Source of the DNA: Deltaproteobacteria bacterium
GTDB taxonomy: Bacteria; Myxococcota; Myxococcia; Myxococcales; 40CM-4-68-19
Length of the DNA: 60,034 bases
Assembly: GCA_005879535.1 (NCBI GenBank)
Contig: VBKI01000057.1
Span: forward strand, 10,951 to 70,984
Direction: 5' to 3'
The notes under the pieces were generated by a model, which searched no databases, was not told where the DNA came from, and saw nothing but the letters and a program-made list of their open reading frames with translations. The position numbers and the translations under genes were made by a program. Shown one piece after another: positions 36,705 to 44,367 of the stretch; within the stretch, counting starts at the first letter, position 1, and every line of letters begins with the position of its first letter.

Positions 36705-38765
36705 CTACTCCAGCACGCGAACCGGCAGCACGACCATCGGCAACCCCGCGAACTGCAAGCGCCGCTGGATCTGGTACGCCGTCTCGTTGTGCAGCACGCG
36801 GTCCCACCAACGCTCGCGCTCGAAGATGAGCTTTCCCGCGAAGAAGATGCTCCGCTCGTACTCCTTCGCCACCTCGCCCGCGAGCCTCTCGCACTCGCTC
36901 ACCGCTTCGGTCCCCATCGACATGCGGTAGTCGGCGGGGATGCCCATCCCGCGCGCGAGGTCGACATACTTGCGCAGCGCCTCTTCCGTCTGCTCGCGCA
37001 CGCGGTCGACCTCCTCGATGCCGTGGAAGGTCGCGCTGTCCACCACCGCCACCGACATGAAGACGACGTTCACGAAGTAGCGGGGAAAGAGCTTCATGAT
37101 GGTGAGCAGCGAGTGGATGCCCAGGCCGGAGAAGCCTCCCACCAGCAACACGGCGGTCGGCTTGTTCTTCTGGACGACCAGCGGCTTCGTCGGCGTCACC
37201 GTGGGGAGCGCCCCGAGGATCTGATCGAGCCGCTTCAACCTCGCGTACACGCCGTTGTAGTGCCGCTTGATCAGCATGCAGATGCCGACCAGCGTGCCGG
37301 TGACCACGACGGTCAGCCACGCGCCCTCGGTGAACTTCTCGAACAGGTTCACCACCAGGATGAAGCTGCAGACGACGAAGCAGATGACGGCGATGGCAAG
37401 CGGCCGGCGCCACTCCGCGTGGCGCTTCTGCGTCTCGGCGCGGCGCCAGTACCGGATCATGCCCAGCTGGCTGAGCGCGAAGGTGACGAAGACGTTGATC
37501 GCGTACATCACCACCAGCGCGTCGACCGAGCCGCGGGTGTAGAGCAGCATCAGGAACGACGCGCCGCCCATCAGCAGCACGCCGTTCTGCATGGTGAGTC
37601 GATCGCTGAGCGCGCCGAACCGGTGCGGCAGGAAGGAATCCTGCGCCAGGTTCGCCATCACGCGCGGACCTGCGATGAACCCGGCCTGGGCGGCGACGAA
37701 GAGGAGCAAGGCCTCGGAGGCGATGGTGATGAAGACGTACCATTGCCCCACCGGAAGCGGTCCGAGGTGGAACGCGCCCGCCATCATCTCGGCGAGGCGG
37801 TAGTTCATCGTCTTCCCCGGGACGGGCTGGACGCCCATCAGCAGGTACCCGAGGATGATCCCGCCGGCGGTGACGGCGAGGCTCGTCGACATGTAGACCA
37901 TCGTCCGTTTGCCGGTGAGCACGCGCGGCTCGCGCATGATCGAGAGCCCGTTCGAGACAGCCTCGATTCCGGTGTACGTGCCGGCGCCCAGCGAGTACGC
38001 GCGCAGGAACAGCAGAGCCAGGGCGAGGAAGCCCATGGTGCCGAGGTCGTGCGAGAGGCCGTTGGCGACGCTGTGCGCCACCTCGCCGGTCCGGCCGAGA
38101 TGGAATCCGATGCTCCCGGTGATGAGCAGCACGTGCGTGACGAGGAAGGTGAGGAAGATGGGCATCAGCACCCGGATCGATTCCTTCACCCCGCGCAGGT
38201 TGAGCACCGTGAGCACGGCGATGGCGGCGAGCTCCACCGGCAGCTTCCAGGAGTGCCATTCCGCGGGGAAGTTGCTGAAGATGGCCTCCCCGCCAGCCGC
38301 GACCGAGGTGGTGCAGGTGAGGACGTAATCGATCAGCAGCGCCGCGCCGCTCACCACGCCGGCACGCGGCCCGATCAGGCGGGCGGTGACGATGTATCCG
38401 CCGCCGCCGAACGGAAAATGCTCGATGATCTTCGTGTAGGCGGCGGAGATGATGAGGACGGTGAAGCCGGTCGCCAGCGCGAGAAAGATGGCGAGATACT
38501 GGTGCTCACCGAGGTTCTTGAACGCCTCCTCCGGTCCGTACGAGCTGGAGGACAGACCGTCCGCACCCAGGCCGACCCAGGCGAGAAAAGCCGCCAGCGA
38601 AAGCGTATGGAAGAGCTGCGGATCCTGGATGTCCTTCGGGCCACCCAGCAGGACCCGCTTGAATCGTTGCCACCTGGATCGCCGCCCACCCTCCGGAGGC
38701 GGCTCGGAGCTCGGCTGCGGCGCAGGCACGGTGCTCGGCGCCGGCAGAGGCGCGGGTTGCTCCAT
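36705..38765 (-). CDS. KimA-like APC-superfamily potassium transporter
   Basis: The 686-residue protein has a Pro-rich cytoplasmic N-terminus (about 50 residues), about twelve membrane segments and a cytosolic C-terminal domain of about 180 residues. It parallels Bacillus KimA (YdaO) along its length: GLSSSSYGPEEAF, PFGGGGYIVTARLIG with LLIDYVLTCTTSVAAG, LTVLNLRGVKES, YTGIEAVSNGLSIM, and at the end RVLHNETAYQIQRRL. KimA imports K+ with protons and is inhibited by c-di-AMP in Gram-positives; a diadenylate cyclase gene lies 2.9 kb away. The start at 38765 has GGAAGG upstream. K+ as substrate is inferred from the resemblance; an amino-acid permease role remains possible. Confidence 0.8.
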   Translation of the reverse strand: MEQPAPLPAPSTVPAPQPSSEPPPEGGRRSRWQRFKRVLLGGPKDIQDPQLFHTLSLAAFLAWVGLGADGLSSSSYGPEEAFKNLGEHQYLAIFLALATGFTVLIISAAYTKIIEHFPFGGGGYIVTARLIGPRAGVVSGAALLIDYVLTCTTSVAAGGEAIFSNFPAEWHSWKLPVELAAIAVLTVLNLRGVKESIRVLMPIFLTFLVTHVLLITGSIGFHLGRTGEVAHSVANGLSHDLGTMGFLALALLFLRAYSLGAGTYTGIEAVSNGLSIMREPRVLTGKRTMVYMSTSLAVTAGGIILGYLLMGVQPVPGKTMNYRLAEMMAGAFHLGPLPVGQWYVFITIASEALLLFVAAQAGFIAGPRVMANLAQDSFLPHRFGALSDRLTMQNGVLLMGGASFLMLLYTRGSVDALVVMYAINVFVTFALSQLGMIRYWRRAETQKRHAEWRRPLAIAVICFVVCSFILVVNLFEKFTEGAWLTVVVTGTLVGICMLIKRHYNGVYARLKRLDQILGALPTVTPTKPLVVQKNKPTAVLLVGGFSGLGIHSLLTIMKLFPRYFVNVVFMSVAVVDSATFHGIEEVDRVREQTEEALRKYVDLARGMGIPADYRMSMGTEAVSECERLAGEVAKEYERSIFFAGKLIFERERWWDRVLHNETAYQIQRRLQFAGLPMVVLPVRVLE

Positions 38766-38802
38766 GAGCGGCCTTCCGTAGCACGAATCCGCGACCGCCG
38801 AT

Positions 38803-39813
38803 TCAACGCCCTGCAGGGACTTTGAAAACCGGCGTCGAATCGAGCGCCTGGCGCACCAGCCGAGCGAGCGCCCGCGCATAGAGGCGGCAGTCGTTGATCG
38901 CGTTCGCGACCTCGTACCGCGCGATGCCGGCCTCTGCCGCGACGCCGCGAAGCAGGATCCGCTGCTCGTGCAGCGTCTCGACGTGATCGGAGACGAACGC
39001 CACCGGAACGACGAGCACCTCCCGCACTCCCTGCCGCGCCAGGCCGGGAATGTGATCGATCGTCGCCGGCTGCAGCCACTTCACCGGACCGACCTTGCTC
39101 TGGTAGCTGAGCGACCACTTCTGCCCCGGCGGCAGCCGCCGGACGACGCCGGCGACGGTTGCGTGGATCTCGCGCTCGTAGGGATCCCCGCGGCGGATCA
39201 GGCTGATCGGCACGCCGTGGGCGCTGAAGAGGACGTGCACGCGCGCAGGGTCGGGAAAGCGCCGCAGCGCGACCTGCACCGTGCTGGTCAGCGCGTCGAG
39301 GTAGCCGGCGTCCTCGGGATATCGATCGACGGCCGCTACGGGCATCGATCCGGCGACTGCCTTGCGCAGATCGAAGAAGGCGGACTCCGTCGTCGCGGAG
39401 CACCATTGCGGATACAGCGATACGCCGACGAGCCGGGTGCACCCATCGGCGCGCGCCCTCGCCACCGCGTCGCGGATGTACGGCGTCCACGCGGAGAAGG
39501 CGACGTAGCAGCGGAACCCCGGACCGAGCTCCTCCTCGAGCTTCCGGGCCTGCGCTTCCGTCAGGGGAAGGATCGGCGAGCGGCCGCCGATCTCGGCGTA
39601 GAGCTGTCGCGCGTGTGGCGCGCGGCGGCGGGCGACTGCGCGCGCGAACCAGCGGCGCAGCGGTCCTTTGAGCAGCGGGATGCGGATGAGGAACGGATCG
39701 CGGAAGAGGTTCTCCAGGTACGGTTCGACCGCGTCGAGCGAGTCCGGGCCGCCCAGGTTCAGCAGCAGGACGCCGGTGTGCGGCGCTGTCGAGGGACGCC
39801 GGAGCGGGATCAC
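38803..39813 (-). CDS. hemH: Ferrochelatase
   Basis: The 336-residue enzyme inserts iron into a porphyrin at the end of haem synthesis. Family motifs are GVLLLNLGGPDSLDAVEPYL at the N-terminus, LFRDPFLIRIP, VLFSAHGVP with the catalytic histidine, SYQSKVGPVKWLQP, and VPVAFVSDHVETLHE. It starts with GTG at 39813. A DUF4142 gene separates it from hemE on the same strand. The spacing (27 bp to the DUF4142 gene, then 78 bp) is compatible with one transcript. Confidence 0.96.
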   Translation of the reverse strand: MIPLRRPSTAPHTGVLLLNLGGPDSLDAVEPYLENLFRDPFLIRIPLLKGPLRRWFARAVARRRAPHARQLYAEIGGRSPILPLTEAQARKLEEELGPGFRCYVAFSAWTPYIRDAVARARADGCTRLVGVSLYPQWCSATTESAFFDLRKAVAGSMPVAAVDRYPEDAGYLDALTSTVQVALRRFPDPARVHVLFSAHGVPISLIRRGDPYEREIHATVAGVVRRLPPGQKWSLSYQSKVGPVKWLQPATIDHIPGLARQGVREVLVVPVAFVSDHVETLHEQRILLRGVAAEAGIARYEVANAINDCRLYARALARLVRQALDSTPVFKVPAGR

Positions 39814-39840
39814 CCGCGGTGGTTTAGCAGGTCGCCGCGG

Positions 39841-40518
39841 CTATCGCTGCTGCGGCCTCTCGGGCGCGGGCGAACGACCCTGGGGCTGAGGCGTGTTGCG
39901 CCCGGCCTTCTCCGCCATGTCCTTGTGCTGCTCGAGCACTGGAATGGTGTTGTCGACGAGCTGCTTCAGCTCGGGCGATTTTAGATCTTCCTTGTGGTCG
40001 CGCAGCATCGACACCATGTGGTCGTGATCCTTGGCCAGCACCTGCGCGAAGGTCTTGTCGAACTCGGCGCCGCTCATCTTCTTGAGCTGGTCCATCTTGT
40101 TCTTGTCGGTGCGCATCATCTCGCGATCGTGCGCCGTCAGCGCCGTCTCGCTCGGCGAGATCCCCGCCTTCTTCGCCGCCGCCTTCACGTCCGCGTCGGA
40201 CTTGGTGTGATCCTCGACGAGCTGCTTTCCGTACTTCTGGATGTCCGCGCTCTGGCCGTTCTGCTGCGCGAGCTTGCCCGCGGCGATCTCGTCCTGGTTG
40301 ACGTGATGGAGCAGGGTGACCAGCCGCGCATCGGTCATCTTCTCGTCCGCGGCGGCGGACTTCTTTCCCGGCTTGTCAGTGTCCGGCGTGTTCATCGGGT
40401 TCGCGTCGGTACGCGCCGCGTCCTTCGAAGTGGTCTTCGTCGTCGACTTGTCCTCGGCATGCGCAAGCGCCGGCGCCACGGCCAGCGCGCATGCCATTCC
40501 GCGTGCGATCATCTTCAT
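39841..40518 (-). CDS. DUF4142 exported protein
   Basis: The 225-residue protein has a signal peptide (ACALAVAPALAHA-ED) and a Lys/Thr/Asp-rich spacer to about residue 55. A DUF4142 helical-bundle domain follows, with LVTLLHHVNQDEIAAGKLAQ, DIQKYGKQLVEDHTKSDADV and a second half around FDKTFAQVLAKDHDHMVSML. The fold is ferritin-like, and the domain is annotated as a putative outer-membrane or stress protein. It ends in a Pro/Gln/Arg tail. The ATG at 40518 follows AAGGAGACG. It sits between hemH and hemE; a link with haem handling is only suggested by position. Confidence 0.88.
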   Translation of the reverse strand: MKMIARGMACALAVAPALAHAEDKSTTKTTSKDAARTDANPMNTPDTDKPGKKSAAADEKMTDARLVTLLHHVNQDEIAAGKLAQQNGQSADIQKYGKQLVEDHTKSDADVKAAAKKAGISPSETALTAHDREMMRTDKNKMDQLKKMSGAEFDKTFAQVLAKDHDHMVSMLRDHKEDLKSPELKQLVDNTIPVLEQHKDMAEKAGRNTPQPQGRSPAPERPQQR

Positions 40519-40596
40519 GTCCCGTCTCCTTTTGACTGAAGCTGTGCAGCGGGCGCCGGGACGCAACAGAACGGGCGGGCGCGGCCTCGCCGCCGC

Positions 40597-41637
40597 TCAG
40601 CGAAGGGGCGTGTGGGCGTGCACCTGCCGGACCAGCGCTTTCACGCTCTCTACCGGCGTCCCAACCATCACACCGTGCCCGAGGTTGAAGACGTGCCCGG
40701 GTCCCGCCTGGTCGGCGAGCTCGAGGACGCGCGCAACGCGCTTCTCCTGCTCGCGCAGAGGCAGGAAGAGCGTCGCGGGATCGAGATTTCCTTGCAGCGC
40801 GACGCCGGGTCCGACCCGCCCGCGCGCTTCATCGAGCGGCACGCGCCAATCCACGCCGACGACGTCCGCGGCCGTCGCCGCGAGCTGCCCCAACAGCTCC
40901 CCGGTCTCGACGCCGAAGACGATCACCGGCTGCGGTTCAGAGCGGTCGCGCTTCAGGCCGGCGATCAGCCGCGCGACGTACGGCGCGCCGAACCTCGCGT
41001 AGTCCTCCGGGCCGAGCGCGCCGGCCCAGGAATCGAAGATCTGCAGGGCGTGCGCTCCCGCCGCGAGCTGCGCGTTGAGGTACGCGATCAGCGCGTCGGT
41101 GATCTTGCCCAGCAGCGTGTGCGCCAGCTTCTCGTCGGAGAAGATCGCCGCCTTCGCCTTCTCGAAGCCGCGCGAGGTCTTCCCCTCGATCATGTAGGCG
41201 GCCAGCGTCCAAGGCGCGCCGCAGAATCCGATCACCGGGACGCGGCCTCTGAGCGCCTTCAGGGTCCGGCGGATCGCCTCCATCACGAAGCCGAGCTTCT
41301 CCTCGGGGTCGGGCACGCGGAGCTTCTCGACGTCGGCCTGCGTCCCCAGCGGAGAGGGAAACTGCGGCCCCTGATCCTCCAGGATCAGCTCCATTCCCAT
41401 CGCCTCGCAGAGCACGAGGATGTCGCTGAAGAGGATTGCGGCGTCGACCCCCAGGATGTCGACCGGCTGCAGCGTCACTTCCGCCGCCAGGTCCGGCGTC
41501 TTGCACAGCTCGAGGAAAGAGACCTTCGCGCGGACGGCCCGATACTCCGGCAGGTAACGCCCCGCCTGGCGCATCAACCAGATCGGCGTCTTGTCGACGG
41601 GACGCCGGCGGCAGGCATCGAGGAAACGATGCGACAC
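40597..41637 (-). CDS. hemE: Uroporphyrinogen decarboxylase
   Basis: The 346-residue enzyme converts uroporphyrinogen III to coproporphyrinogen III. Diagnostic motifs are the N-terminal PIWLMRQAGRYLPEYR, then AAILFSDILVLCEAMGM with the essential aspartate, VIGFCGAPWTLAAYMIEG, QIFDSWAGALGPEDY, and GVDWRVPLDEAR. It starts with GTG at 41637. The diadenylate cyclase gene ends 21 bp upstream on the same strand, so both may be co-transcribed. Confidence 0.97.
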   Translation of the reverse strand: MSHRFLDACRRRPVDKTPIWLMRQAGRYLPEYRAVRAKVSFLELCKTPDLAAEVTLQPVDILGVDAAILFSDILVLCEAMGMELILEDQGPQFPSPLGTQADVEKLRVPDPEEKLGFVMEAIRRTLKALRGRVPVIGFCGAPWTLAAYMIEGKTSRGFEKAKAAIFSDEKLAHTLLGKITDALIAYLNAQLAAGAHALQIFDSWAGALGPEDYARFGAPYVARLIAGLKRDRSEPQPVIVFGVETGELLGQLAATAADVVGVDWRVPLDEARGRVGPGVALQGNLDPATLFLPLREQEKRVARVLELADQAGPGHVFNLGHGVMVGTPVESVKALVRQVHAHTPLR

Positions 41638-41658
41638 GGGCCGCGATGTATCACGGGA

Positions 41659-42540
41659 TCAGGACCGCCGTGCGACCTGCTGCAGCTCGAGGACCGACTG
41701 GCCGCCCTTCCAGACCCGGACGGCGCCGCTCGACTGCGACACGGAGATGGCCACCGCGTTGGTTTCGACGGTGATGGCCGCGGCGGCGGCGTGGCGGGCG
41801 CCGAGGCCCAGCGGGAGCTCGACGTTGCCTTCGCCGACCTGCAGATACCGTCCTGCAGCGAGCACGACGCCGTCCTCGCGGATCACGAACGCGCCGTCCA
41901 GCACCGCGAAGTTCTTGATCGCCTCGCGGATCTTCGGGTCGAGGACGTTCCGCTCCGCCTCGGAAATCCCCTGGAACGGATTGATGGTGAGCTGCTTGCT
42001 CTGCTCCATCACCGCCGTCGAGTCGCCGAGCACGAAGATGGTGCCGATCGGGTGGCCTTCGAAGCCTTCGTGCCCGATGGCCATCGCCAGCGAGACCAGC
42101 GCCTCCACCACCTGGGGGCTGAACTCGTCGCCGAGCCCCGACGTGTCGATGGATGCCTTCTCCTCGAACCCACGCCCGATCTGCAGGCGCACCACCGTGT
42201 CCGGCAGGCGCGACCCGGTGCGGCCGGTCAGGCAGATCACGTCCTCGCCATCGCGCAGTGCGTCAGCGGTGACCGCGGCGACCAGCGCTACTTTCACCTT
42301 CTCGATGCGCGAATAGTCGTAGGGTGGAACCGTGACGCAGACGTATCCTTGCTTCCGCAGGGTGAGCGCGAGTTGCTCCTCGCTCACGGCGTAGATGATC
42401 TTTTTCTTGATAGGCCGGCCGCGGATGTCATCCTTGGAGAGCGGAAGGTCGGTGACCAGCAGCAGATGGTCCACCGCGGGCTTGGCCGCGAGCGTCAGGA
42501 TGCTGCGGAGAAACTCCCGATCGAGCTTGCTGTCGGCCAT
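41659..42540 (-). CDS. Diadenylate cyclase (DisA_N domain) with N-terminal regulatory domain
   Basis: The 293-residue protein ends with a DAC/DisA_N domain that makes c-di-AMP from two ATP. The catalytic DGA motif is at residues 215-217 (FAVLDGAFVI) and the GARH motif at 247-250 (GLGARHAAAAA), followed by TNAVAISVSQSSGAVRVW. Residues 1 to about 165 form an alpha/beta domain with a pyruvate-kinase-like look (DHLLLVTDLPLS, VICLTGRTGSRLPDTVVRL), as in archaeal DacZ-type enzymes rather than CdaA or DisA. No membrane segment is present, so it is cytosolic. It is divergent from the dksA-like gene, with a shared 80-bp region. Confidence 0.85.
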   Translation of the reverse strand: MADSKLDREFLRSILTLAAKPAVDHLLLVTDLPLSKDDIRGRPIKKKIIYAVSEEQLALTLRKQGYVCVTVPPYDYSRIEKVKVALVAAVTADALRDGEDVICLTGRTGSRLPDTVVRLQIGRGFEEKASIDTSGLGDEFSPQVVEALVSLAMAIGHEGFEGHPIGTIFVLGDSTAVMEQSKQLTINPFQGISEAERNVLDPKIREAIKNFAVLDGAFVIREDGVVLAAGRYLQVGEGNVELPLGLGARHAAAAAITVETNAVAISVSQSSGAVRVWKGGQSVLELQQVARRS

Positions 42541-42551
42541 GAACGTTCGCC

Positions 42552-42580
42552 TTGACGGGACCCTACCGGGTTCCTAGTAT
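42552..42580 (+). promoter_or_regulatory. Predicted promoter of the dksA-like gene (TTGACG-17-TAGTAT)
   Basis: TTGACG at 42552-42557 and TAGTAT at 42575-42580 are separated by exactly 17 bp and lie 40 bp before the ATG at 42621. The spacer contains the inverted repeat ACCC-TA-CCGGGT, a possible operator. It is one of the best sigma-70-like matches in the window. Confidence 0.65.
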
Positions 42581-42620
42581 CTCGCCTCTTTTTTACCGGC
42601 GGCTTTCGGAGCGACGATCG

Positions 42621-43025
42621 ATGGCACCCAGTCGGGCAGCAGCGTTGCGCGGGGGCAGCACCTTGAACCAGAAGGACTTGAAGCGCTTCCGGAAGATCCT
42701 CGAGGAATCGAAGAAGAACCTCCTCCTCAGCGCGCGCAAGACGCTCAGCGAGGAAGCGGCCTTCGATACCGACGATCTGCCCGACGAGATCGATCTCGCT
42801 TCGTCGGAGTACACGCAGAGCATGGTCTTCCGGCTGCGGGACCGCGAGAAGTTCCTGCTGAAGAAGATCGACGACGCGCTGGCGCGCATCGAGAACGGCA
42901 CCTTCGGGATCTGCGAGATCTGCGAGGAAGAGGTCTCCGTGAAGCGCCTGGAGGCGCGGCCGGTCACGACGATGTGCATCCGGTGCAAGGAAGAGCAGGA
43001 AAAGCAGGAAAAAAGCTATGGCTAG
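42621..43025 (+). CDS. dksA: DksA/TraR-family zinc-finger transcription factor
   Basis: The 134-residue protein has a coiled-coil N-terminal region (KRFRKILEESKKNLLLSARK), the acidic tip-like DDLPDEIDLASSEYTQ stretch, and RIENGTFGICEICEEEVSVKRLEARP. The zinc finger has the Cys pairs CEIC and CIRC. It should bind in the RNA polymerase secondary channel and modulate rRNA and amino-acid promoters with ppGpp. The ATG at 42621 follows CGGAG; an in-frame TTG at 42663 is an alternative. It has its own promoter and terminator. Confidence 0.92.
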   Translation: MAPSRAAALRGGSTLNQKDLKRFRKILEESKKNLLLSARKTLSEEAAFDTDDLPDEIDLASSEYTQSMVFRLRDREKFLLKKIDDALARIENGTFGICEICEEEVSVKRLEARPVTTMCIRCKEEQEKQEKSYG

Positions 43026-43029
43026 CACC

Positions 43030-43060
43030 TTGCCGTCCGCAGGACGGCAAGGAGGCTTTT
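43030..43060 (+). terminator. Intrinsic terminator after the dksA-like gene
   Basis: A perfect 9-bp stem (TTGCCGTCC / GGACGGCAA) closes a 3-nt GCA loop, 5 bases after the stop; GGAGGC and TTTT follow. The T-tract is short and offset. It lies between convergent genes and may serve as a barrier in both directions. Confidence 0.65.
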
Positions 43061-43070
43061 AGACTCAACG

Positions 43071-44288
43071 CTACGCCTGCGCCGTCACATTGTGCTGGCC
43101 GGGGCCGCCAGTAATCCGCCGCGGCGCAATCGCGCAGCTCGCTTCCGTGTACTCCGGCAGCAGCTCCCGCATCGGATGATCCCCGCACGAGGGGCAATTC
43201 GGGTCCCGCGCGTACTTCACTTCGCGGAACTTCTGCTCGAGCGCGTCGTATAGGAGCAGCCTGCCGACCAGAGGCTCGCCCTTGCCGAGCACCAGCTTCA
43301 CCGCTTCGACTGCCTGCACCAGCCCGATGATCCCCGGCAGCACGCCGAGGACACCGGCTTCCTGGCATGAGGGCGCGAGCTCCGGCGGCGGCGGCTCGGG
43401 GAAGAGGCAGCGATAGCACGGCCTTCCTCCGCCGGGGATGAACGTCGTCGCCTGTCCGTCGAAGCGGAAGATCGACCCGTGGACGTTGGGCTTCCCAAGG
43501 AGGACGCAGGCGTCGTTCACCAGATAGCGCGTCCCGAAGTTGTCCGAGCCGTCGACGATCACGTCGTACTTGGAGAACAGCTCGAGCGCGTTGTCGCGGG
43601 TCAGCCGCGTCCGGTGCTCGTCGACCGCGACGTCCGGGTTGAGCGCCTGCAACGTCTTCCGCGCCGACTCCGTCTTCGGCATCCCCACGCGATCGGTCGT
43701 GTGCAGGATCTGGCGCTGCAAGTTGGATTCATCGACGACGTCGTCGTCGACGATTCCCAGCCGCCCGACTCCCGCCGCCGCGAGATAGAGCGCGGTGGGC
43801 GAACCGAGACCGCCGGCGCCGATGAGCAGGACCTTCGCCTTGAGAAGCCTGGCCTGTCCTGCCTCGCCGACTTCAGGGATGAGCAGATGGCGGCTGTAGC
43901 GCGCGCGCTGCGCATCGGTGAGCCGCACCGGCGTCTCCAGCGGCAGGCCGGCGTCCTTCCACGCCGAGAACCCACCCGCCATGCTGCGCACGCGGGTGTA
44001 TCCCATCTCCGCGAGCGTCTTCGCCGCCAGCAGCGAGCGGGTGCCGCCGGCGCAATAGAGGACCACGTCCGCGCCGCGGTCCGGCACCGTCTCTTCGATG
44101 CGCAGCTCGAGGTACCCGCGCGGAACGTGCTTGGCCCCCGGCAACATGCCGGCGTCGGTCTCCTGCTTCTCGCGGACGTCCAGGATGACCGGCTTGGGCG
44201 ACTGGCGCGACAGCTCGAGGGGCTGGACTTCCGGCACCCGCGAGCGCGCGTCCTTGAGCAACTCCGATTTCGTCTTCATGGGCGACAT
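43071..44288 (-). CDS. moeB: Rhodanese-ThiF/MoeB fusion: sulfur-carrier adenylyltransferase/sulfurtransferase
   Basis: The 405-residue protein has an N-terminal rhodanese domain (about residues 20-120) whose active loop is VVLYCAGGTRSLLAA with the sulfur-accepting cysteine. A ThiF/E1 domain follows: RYSRHLLIPEVGEAGQARL, VLLIGAGGLGSPTALYLAAAGVG for ATP, VDESNLQRQILH, VIVDGSDNFGTRYLVND. Zinc Cys pairs are CYRC and CPSC. It adenylates and probably thiolates the C-terminal Gly-Gly of MoaD/ThiS-like carriers for molybdopterin or thiamine. The usual fusion order is MoeB then rhodanese, so the reversed order is notable. A second ATG three codons in (44279) is an alternative start. Confidence 0.92.
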   Translation of the reverse strand: MSPMKTKSELLKDARSRVPEVQPLELSRQSPKPVILDVREKQETDAGMLPGAKHVPRGYLELRIEETVPDRGADVVLYCAGGTRSLLAAKTLAEMGYTRVRSMAGGFSAWKDAGLPLETPVRLTDAQRARYSRHLLIPEVGEAGQARLLKAKVLLIGAGGLGSPTALYLAAAGVGRLGIVDDDVVDESNLQRQILHTTDRVGMPKTESARKTLQALNPDVAVDEHRTRLTRDNALELFSKYDVIVDGSDNFGTRYLVNDACVLLGKPNVHGSIFRFDGQATTFIPGGGRPCYRCLFPEPPPPELAPSCQEAGVLGVLPGIIGLVQAVEAVKLVLGKGEPLVGRLLLYDALEQKFREVKYARDPNCPSCGDHPMRELLPEYTEASCAIAPRRITGGPGQHNVTAQA

Positions 44289-44298
44289 CTTAGCTCAC

Positions 44299-44345
44299 TG
44301 TGCAGCGCGTCAAGCCGGGCTTGTCCGGTACCGGACGACTGCACA
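44299..44345. promoter_or_regulatory. Nested inverted repeats between moeB and the flippase gene
   Basis: Outer arms TGTGCAG (44299-44305) and CTGCACA (44339-44345) enclose two adjacent perfect palindromes: CAAGCC-G-GGCTTG (44311-44323) and TCCGGTACCGGA (44324-44335). As RNA or cruciform DNA this would be a compact three-way junction; as DNA the palindromes could be operators. It lies in the 79-bp divergent region and ends 22 bp before the flippase ATG. Confidence 0.5.
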
Positions 44346-44367
44346 TCGTGTTCCACACGGAGGGGGG

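Noticed and set aside
44098-44367. Upstream extension of the flippase gene
   Set aside because: It overlaps moeB on the opposite strand; the ATG at 44368 has a strong ribosome site and a normal Wzx N-terminus.
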